Made by a program: the position numbers and the translations under genes. From Actinomycetota bacterium (GTDB lineage Bacteria; Actinomycetota; Acidimicrobiia; Acidimicrobiales; Acidimicrobiaceae): a stretch of 47,385 nt of DNA. The stretch lies in contig DAHXKX010000141.1 of NCBI GenBank assembly GCA_027366165.1, positions 1 to 47,385 of the forward strand. The letters are read 5' to 3'. The notes beneath the pieces were generated by a model. The model was not told the DNA's origin. It ran no database searches and saw nothing but the letters and a program-made list of their open reading frames with translations. Below, piece after piece: positions 43,212-47,385 of this stretch (its first letter is position 1; each line of letters begins with the position of its first letter).

Positions 43212-45272
43212 CTACTCAAGCTCGAGCGCTGACAGAATGAATGCATAGACAAAGGCTTCATCGTGCCAGGTCTCGTATCTTCCTGAAGGGCCTTGATGAC
43301 CGGCGCCCATCTCCGTCCTAAGGATGATTCTGGGGTTGATGGTCTTGTCTCTTAGTCTTTGAGCCCACTTCGCCGGTTCCCAATATGAGACACGTGGGTC
43401 ATTAAGTCCCGCAGTGATAAGCATGTATGGGTACTGAACTCGGACCACGTTCTCGTAGGGAGCATATGACTTCATGATGTCGTAGATCGCTTTATCGGTG
43501 ACCGGGTTGCCCCACTCCTCCCACTCAAAGGTGGTCAGAGGCAGGGAGGGATCAAGTATCGTAGTGAGGCAGTCCACAAACGGAACTTCGGCAACGATTG
43601 CTCGATAAAGGTCAGGTGCCATGTTGGCAATGGCTCCCATAAGCATGCCTCCGGCACTTCCACCTCTGGCCGCAATTCTCTTGGGATCGGACCATCCCTG
43701 GTCTATGAGTGCCTTGGTGCAATCGATAAAGTCTGTGAAGGTATGAGGTTTCTTTTCAAGTTTTCCATCCAGATACCAGGCTCGGCCCATTTCGCCGCCT
43801 CCGCGGACGTGGGCGTAGGCGAACACCATACCACGATTGATGAGGCTCAGTCGAAGCGAGGAGAAAGCTGGATCGATCGAGTGCTCATATGAGCCATACC
43901 CATAGAGTAGCGTTGGATGGCCTTTTTCGTCTGGGACGATGTCTGACCGGCAGACTACCGAAATTGGGATTTTGGTGCCGTCTCGCGCATCGGCCCATAC
44001 CCTGAAGGTGGTGTAGTTGGTGCCGGCGAAATCACCCAATACTTCAGTCTGCTTTAGAAGGGTGGATGACCCGGATTCTAGGTCAAGATCGAATACCGAT
44101 CTGGGGGTGATCATCGAAGAGTATTCATATCTGAGCACTTTGGAGTCGAACTCCTCGTTCTCTCCGATGTAAATTGACGATACTTCTTCTGTTTTGGGCA
44201 CTTCGTAGGCTGCTTTTGAACGCAGGTCTATCACACGCAGTCGCGTGGTTGCCTGATACCTCTCTTCTATGGCTATGAAGTCGGAAAAGACTTCAATTTC
44301 GAGCAGACGGACACCTTCGGTGGTTTCGAGATATGGTTCCCAGCATCTGTGGTCATTGGTGCCATGGTCAACCACCATTAGGCCAAAGTCGGGATTGTCG
44401 CGGTTCGTCACTATGAAGAACTGTTTCCGCCAATGCTCGACGGAGTATTCCAGGCCTTTCACTCTCTCACTGAACTGTTCAGGGGGCTTTTCGGGAGCAG
44501 AGGCGTCAATTAGGAAAATCTGGGTAGTGGTTTTCGATGCCACGTCGACAACTATGAACTTGTCGTCCTTTGTAGTTCCGATTCCGACAAAGTAGCCTTC
44601 ATCGTCTTCTTGGAAGACCAGTTCAGTTTTACCTTCTGCCAGATCCAGTCTCCATACCTGATAGGGACGCATCTGAATGTCTGTTTTGGTGAAAAATACA
44701 AATTGGGAATCGAGTGACCAGGCGATGCCGTAATAGCACTCTTCAAGTTGTGCCAATATCCTTTCGGGCTCCGAGATGCTTCGGATCGTGAGGGTGTATA
44801 GTTCAGAGCCATCAATGTCCGTAAGATAAGCGATAAGGCCCTCATTTGGCGAGACTGACAGCCCGCCCAAGGCGAAGAAATCGTGTCCAATGGCTTCTTG
44901 ATTCTCGTCCAGAAGGGTCTCCTCTGATTCCTTGTCCACCCTTCTTCTCGCGTGAATGGGATACTGTTTGCCCTCTTCAGTCTTAGAAAAGTAGGAGTAG
45001 TTGCCCTTCCGCACGGGAACGGAAAGATCGGTCTCCTTGACTCTGTCCTTGATCTCCACAAAGAGGCGCTTTTCCAGGTCCTCCAGCTCGATCATGACTC
45101 TTTTCGTATATGAGTTTTCCTCCATGAGTAGGTCGATGACTTTGGGCGATTCCTTATCGCGCATCCAATAGTATTCATCGATCCGATCGTTTTTGAAGTG
45201 TGTAAGGGTGACTGGGAGCTTCTCAGCTTTTGGAGGAGTGCCCGCTCTGTGGAACAAGTCTTCTAATGTCAT
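43212..45272 (-). CDS. ptrB: oligopeptidase B (S9A serine peptidase)
   Basis: This 686-aa prolyl-oligopeptidase-family protein has an N-terminal beta-propeller (about 70-400) and a C-terminal alpha/beta hydrolase domain. The catalytic triad is Ser in GGSAGGML, Asp in GLNDPRVSYWEPAKW and His in GAGHQGPSGRYE. Together with HVRGGGEMGRAW these are the oligopeptidase B type, cutting after basic residues of short peptides. The start is ATG 45272; an in-frame TTG at 45341 would add 23 residues. Divergent from sufB. Confidence 0.92.
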   Translation of the reverse strand: MTLEDLFHRAGTPPKAEKLPVTLTHFKNDRIDEYYWMRDKESPKVIDLLMEENSYTKRVMIELEDLEKRLFVEIKDRVKETDLSVPVRKGNYSYFSKTEEGKQYPIHARRRVDKESEETLLDENQEAIGHDFFALGGLSVSPNEGLIAYLTDIDGSELYTLTIRSISEPERILAQLEECYYGIAWSLDSQFVFFTKTDIQMRPYQVWRLDLAEGKTELVFQEDDEGYFVGIGTTKDDKFIVVDVASKTTTQIFLIDASAPEKPPEQFSERVKGLEYSVEHWRKQFFIVTNRDNPDFGLMVVDHGTNDHRCWEPYLETTEGVRLLEIEVFSDFIAIEERYQATTRLRVIDLRSKAAYEVPKTEEVSSIYIGENEEFDSKVLRYEYSSMITPRSVFDLDLESGSSTLLKQTEVLGDFAGTNYTTFRVWADARDGTKIPISVVCRSDIVPDEKGHPTLLYGYGSYEHSIDPAFSSLRLSLINRGMVFAYAHVRGGGEMGRAWYLDGKLEKKPHTFTDFIDCTKALIDQGWSDPKRIAARGGSAGGMLMGAIANMAPDLYRAIVAEVPFVDCLTTILDPSLPLTTFEWEEWGNPVTDKAIYDIMKSYAPYENVVRVQYPYMLITAGLNDPRVSYWEPAKWAQRLRDKTINPRIILRTEMGAGHQGPSGRYETWHDEAFVYAFILSALELE

Positions 45273-45455
45273 TCTTGCCAAGACTAGTGGAAATTTATAA
45301 TATCTTTCGGTTTGGCCTGGTTCATGTCTTGGCAAGGGCAATAAAAAGTGGCATAGTTATTACTATCCAGATAGGGATAATTTGTCAACGCCCTAGAATA
45401 TATCTGTGAGAGTGATCCAAGAAGGTGTTTTTCAAGTTTTGAAGGCGGATCGATA

Positions 45456-46856
45456 ATGTCTACAGCTGATCTAGATCTCGGCAAGTATCAACTTGGTTGG
45501 GCGGATGTCGAGGACTATGTCTTTAAGCCAAAGAAGGGTATAAACCAAGAGATCGTCAAAGAGATGTCTTGGATGAAAGGCGAACCTGAGTGGATGCGGG
45601 AGTTCAGATTGCGCTCTCTTAGGTATTTCGAGAATAAACCGATGCTTCCCTGGTTCGCAGTCAATATGCCCGATCTTGATTTCAACGATATTTTTTACTA
45701 TATAAAGCCGACTGAAAAGCAGGTGAGCTCCTGGGATCAACTACCGGAATCCGTTAAGCGCACTTATGAGAAGTTGGGAATTCCTGAGGCGGAGCGCAAG
45801 TACCTTTCTGGGGTGACGGCTCAGTACGAGTCAGAGGTTGTGTACCACAAGAATAGGGAAGACCTTGCACTGCAAGGCGTCATTTTTACCGATATGGACA
45901 CGGCTTTGAGGGAGTATCCAGATCTTGTCCGTGCATATTTCGGGACGATCATTCCCCCAAATGACAACAAGTTTGCAGCTCTGAACAGTGCGGTGTGGTC
46001 AGGGGGGTCGTTTATATATGTACCGCCAGGCATCAAGGTTGAGATGCCGTTGCAGGCGTATTTCAGGATCAATGCGGAGAACATGGGGCAGTTTGAGCGC
46101 ACACTTATAATTGCTGACGAGGGATCGCAGGTTCATTACATCGAGGGATGTTCAGCCCCTGTCTATTCAACCGACTCTTTGCACTCGGCAGTAGTGGAAC
46201 TCATTGCCAAGCCAGGTGCAAGGATTACCTATACCACGATACAAAACTGGTCAAACAACGTGTACAACCTCGTGACCAAGAGGGCTCGTGCTGAGGCTGA
46301 AGCCCGGGTTGAGTGGATTGACGGTAATATTGGTTCCCGTTTGACGATGAAGTATCCGGCTGTATACCTAGTCGGACCCAAGGCTTCCGGTGAGGTCCTT
46401 TCAGTGGCATATGCCGGACAAGGTCAGCATCAGGACGCTGGTGCAAAGATGGTGCATGCGGCACCAGAGACAAGCTCTACGATCATTTCGAAGTCGATAT
46501 CCAAAGATGGGGGGACATCGACATACAGAGGGTTGGTCCATGTGGATGAGGGGGCGAAGGGTTCACGGAGCTTTGTCCGATGTGACGCGTTGTTGCTTGA
46601 TGATCACTCAATTTCAGAAACCAAGCCATATATGGAAGTCAACGAGCGCGATTCCCAGATTGGACATGAGGCGACAGTTTCCAAGATCGGAAATGAGCAG
46701 CTGTTCTATCTCATGTCTCGAGGTCTGTCGGAGTCACAGGCGATGGGTCTGATTGTGAATGGCTTCATCGAGCCGGTTACAAGGACACTTCCGATGGAGT
46801 ATGCCGTTGAATGGAGCCGGTTGATCGAACTTCAGATGGACGGTTCGATCGGATAG
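45456..46856 (+). CDS. sufB: Fe-S cluster assembly scaffold SufB
   Basis: This 466-aa scaffold builds Fe-S clusters with SufC and SufD. Landmarks are the N-terminal [44 protein letters not shown], and the C-terminal [15 protein letters not shown] with the conserved Cys, then [12 protein letters not shown] and [24 protein letters not shown] start with AAGGCGGA upstream. The rest of suf (sufC, D, S, U) is not in the window and a strong terminator follows sufB, so it is transcribed alone here. The organism's cox small subunit is one of many clients. Confidence 0.96.
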   Translation: MSTADLDLGKYQLGWADVEDYVFKPKKGINQEIVKEMSWMKGEPEWMREFRLRSLRYFENKPMLPWFAVNMPDLDFNDIFYYIKPTEKQVSSWDQLPESVKRTYEKLGIPEAERKYLSGVTAQYESEVVYHKNREDLALQGVIFTDMDTALREYPDLVRAYFGTIIPPNDNKFAALNSAVWSGGSFIYVPPGIKVEMPLQAYFRINAENMGQFERTLIIADEGSQVHYIEGCSAPVYSTDSLHSAVVELIAKPGARITYTTIQNWSNNVYNLVTKRARAEAEARVEWIDGNIGSRLTMKYPAVYLVGPKASGEVLSVAYAGQGQHQDAGAKMVHAAPETSSTIISKSISKDGGTSTYRGLVHVDEGAKGSRSFVRCDALLLDDHSISETKPYMEVNERDSQIGHEATVSKIGNEQLFYLMSRGLSESQAMGLIVNGFIEPVTRTLPMEYAVEWSRLIELQMDGSIG

Positions 46857-46892
46857 CGGCTTTTGGTTGTGCCAGAGACCTCCTAGCAAATC

Positions 46893-46925
46893 AAAAAGCT
46901 CCCAGCCTTAGGCGGGGAGCTTTTT
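46893..46925. terminator. bidirectional rho-independent terminator
   Basis: AAAAAGCTCCC (46893-46903) and GGGAGCTTTTT (46915-46925) pair perfectly over 11 bp; a small GCC-TTA-GGC hairpin can form in the loop. Both strands have a T-run after the stem. It closes sufB (plus) and the isomerase-like gene (minus), whose TAA stop lies in the loop at 46908-46910. Confidence 0.93.
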
Positions 46926-47385
46926 CCATGCATCAATAACCTCCAGATCGCCAACGCACAGAAGTATGTCCGCAGGCAGGCGACCCCAGCTCCAAAGATA
47001 CAATTCCGAAGCCGTTGCCTTGATTGCGGCATCGGCTTTTTGATGTCCCCTATCGATGGTCATGACTCCGTCCGTAAGCCTTACTGTCCATTCGGCATCT
47101 ATGTCGGTTGCGTGCAGGTGCAGAGATCCTGGTAACGAGCCGACAAGGTTCCTTCGGCTGGCAATGGTGACTTCGAGTCTTTCGTCGATTCCATCCTTAG
47201 CAAACGGAGGTGTAAATCCGAACGGTATTGATTCAGCTGGCAGTGACTTAATGGCATTTACGCTTGGAATTCCCATGTGTGCGAGGTCGGCGTCAAAACG
47301 GTGGATTGCAGCCTCATGAGCCTGCCTCCTGATCATCCATTCAAGTGTCTGGTCTTTTCCACTCCAGTTCCAAGCCTTATAGTCG
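46908..47385 (-). CDS. maleylpyruvate isomerase/mycothiol-type DinB-like protein (C-terminal part, runs off window)
   Basis: Only the C-terminal 159 residues are in the window; the 5' end lies beyond base 47385 with no stop before the edge. The piece RRQAHEAAIHRFDAD is the His/Asp motif of the actinobacterial maleylpyruvate-isomerase-like family (TIGR03083, mycothiol-dependent type in known members). The rest reads like the MDMPI C-terminal domain (EWTVRLTDG, WSWGRLPA, WKKLPA at the end). An internal ATG (47336) is not the start, because coding sense continues (LEW just before it). It ends inside the terminator. Confidence 0.72.
   Translation of the reverse strand, partial: DYKAWNWSGKDQTLEWMIRRQAHEAAIHRFDADLAHMGIPSVNAIKSLPAESIPFGFTPPFAKDGIDERLEVTIASRRNLVGSLPGSLHLHATDIDAEWTVRLTDGVMTIDRGHQKADAAIKATASELYLWSWGRLPADILLCVGDLEVIDAWKKLPA

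Noticed and set aside
45371-45400. Possible Rrf2/SufR-type operator upstream of sufB (TAGGG ... CCCTA around a TTGTCA)
   Set aside because: Only a 5-bp dyad with 14-bp spacer and no clear promoter spacing; too weak to call.

Overview
The window reads as chromosomal DNA from a medium-GC (roughly 50%) actinobacterium. An acidimicrobial-type lineage is my best guess; the phylum is better supported than the class. Pointers are the DUF501 protein, the partial maleylpyruvate-isomerase-like (mycothiol/DinB-type) protein at the right edge, a RipA-like NlpC/P60 secreted hydrolase, single-domain MaoC hydratases and frequent GTG/TTG starts. There are no phage genes, transposases or CRISPR arrays. The only RNA gene I can fold is a tRNA-Leu(UAA).

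Layout. 1-983 holds no supportable gene, only a perfect inverted repeat ahead of the first operon. 984-9805 is a molybdenum-hydroxylase (form II CO-dehydrogenase-type) operon, coxS-coxL-coxM-coxD-coxE-xdhC-mocA-coxG, ending in a DUF501 gene. 9833-14624 (minus) carries two paralogous multidomain GT2 glycosyltransferases, followed by a RimJ-like acetyltransferase. 15343-21070 is a divergent pair: a ThDP-dependent decarboxylase-like enzyme (minus) and a tripartite tricarboxylate transporter (tctC plus a fused tctA-tctB). The 0.6 kb between them has an operator-like palindrome. 21071-23347 contains a strong hairpin, a double-hotdog MaoC hydratase, the tRNA-Leu and stretches without clear genes.

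23348-34162 is mixed housekeeping: a beta-lactamase-like serine hydrolase, nicotinate phosphoribosyltransferase, a divergent Lgt-like protein, an SDR, an MDR quinone oxidoreductase, an NlpC/P60 peptidoglycan hydrolase, fumarase C, a hypothetical, a dienelactone hydrolase and a DUF885 metallopeptidase-like protein. 34229-39484 contains a malyl-CoA-lyase-type CitE protein, a long acyl-CoA dehydrogenase that looks like methylsuccinyl-CoA dehydrogenase, and a mesaconyl-CoA-hydratase-like MaoC protein. Together these would make three consecutive steps of the ethylmalonyl-CoA pathway (methylsuccinyl-CoA to propionyl-CoA plus glyoxylate). They are interleaved with a membrane protein, a methyltransferase and a DUF6941 protein. 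39718-47385 has an MBL hydrolase, a flavin reductase, a dTDP-4-dehydrorhamnose 3,5-epimerase-like protein, a two-TM protein with a RodZ-like DUF4115 end, oligopeptidase B, SufB with its terminator, and the truncated isomerase-like gene.

How it fits together. The cox operon encodes a three-subunit Mo/FAD/2Fe-2S enzyme plus its maturation set (AAA+/VWA pair, XdhC, cytidylyltransferase) and a membrane-anchored SRPBCC protein. The TctCAB/ThDP pair looks like uptake and decarboxylation of one organic acid. The rhamnose epimerase-like protein and the paired glycosyltransferases fit rhamnose-containing cell-surface polysaccharide synthesis. No single unknown system stands out. The best candidates for follow-up are the dispersed ethylmalonyl-CoA half-pathway, the ThDP/TctAB-fusion locus with its palindrome, the form II cox operon, and the eroded duplicate glycosyltransferase.
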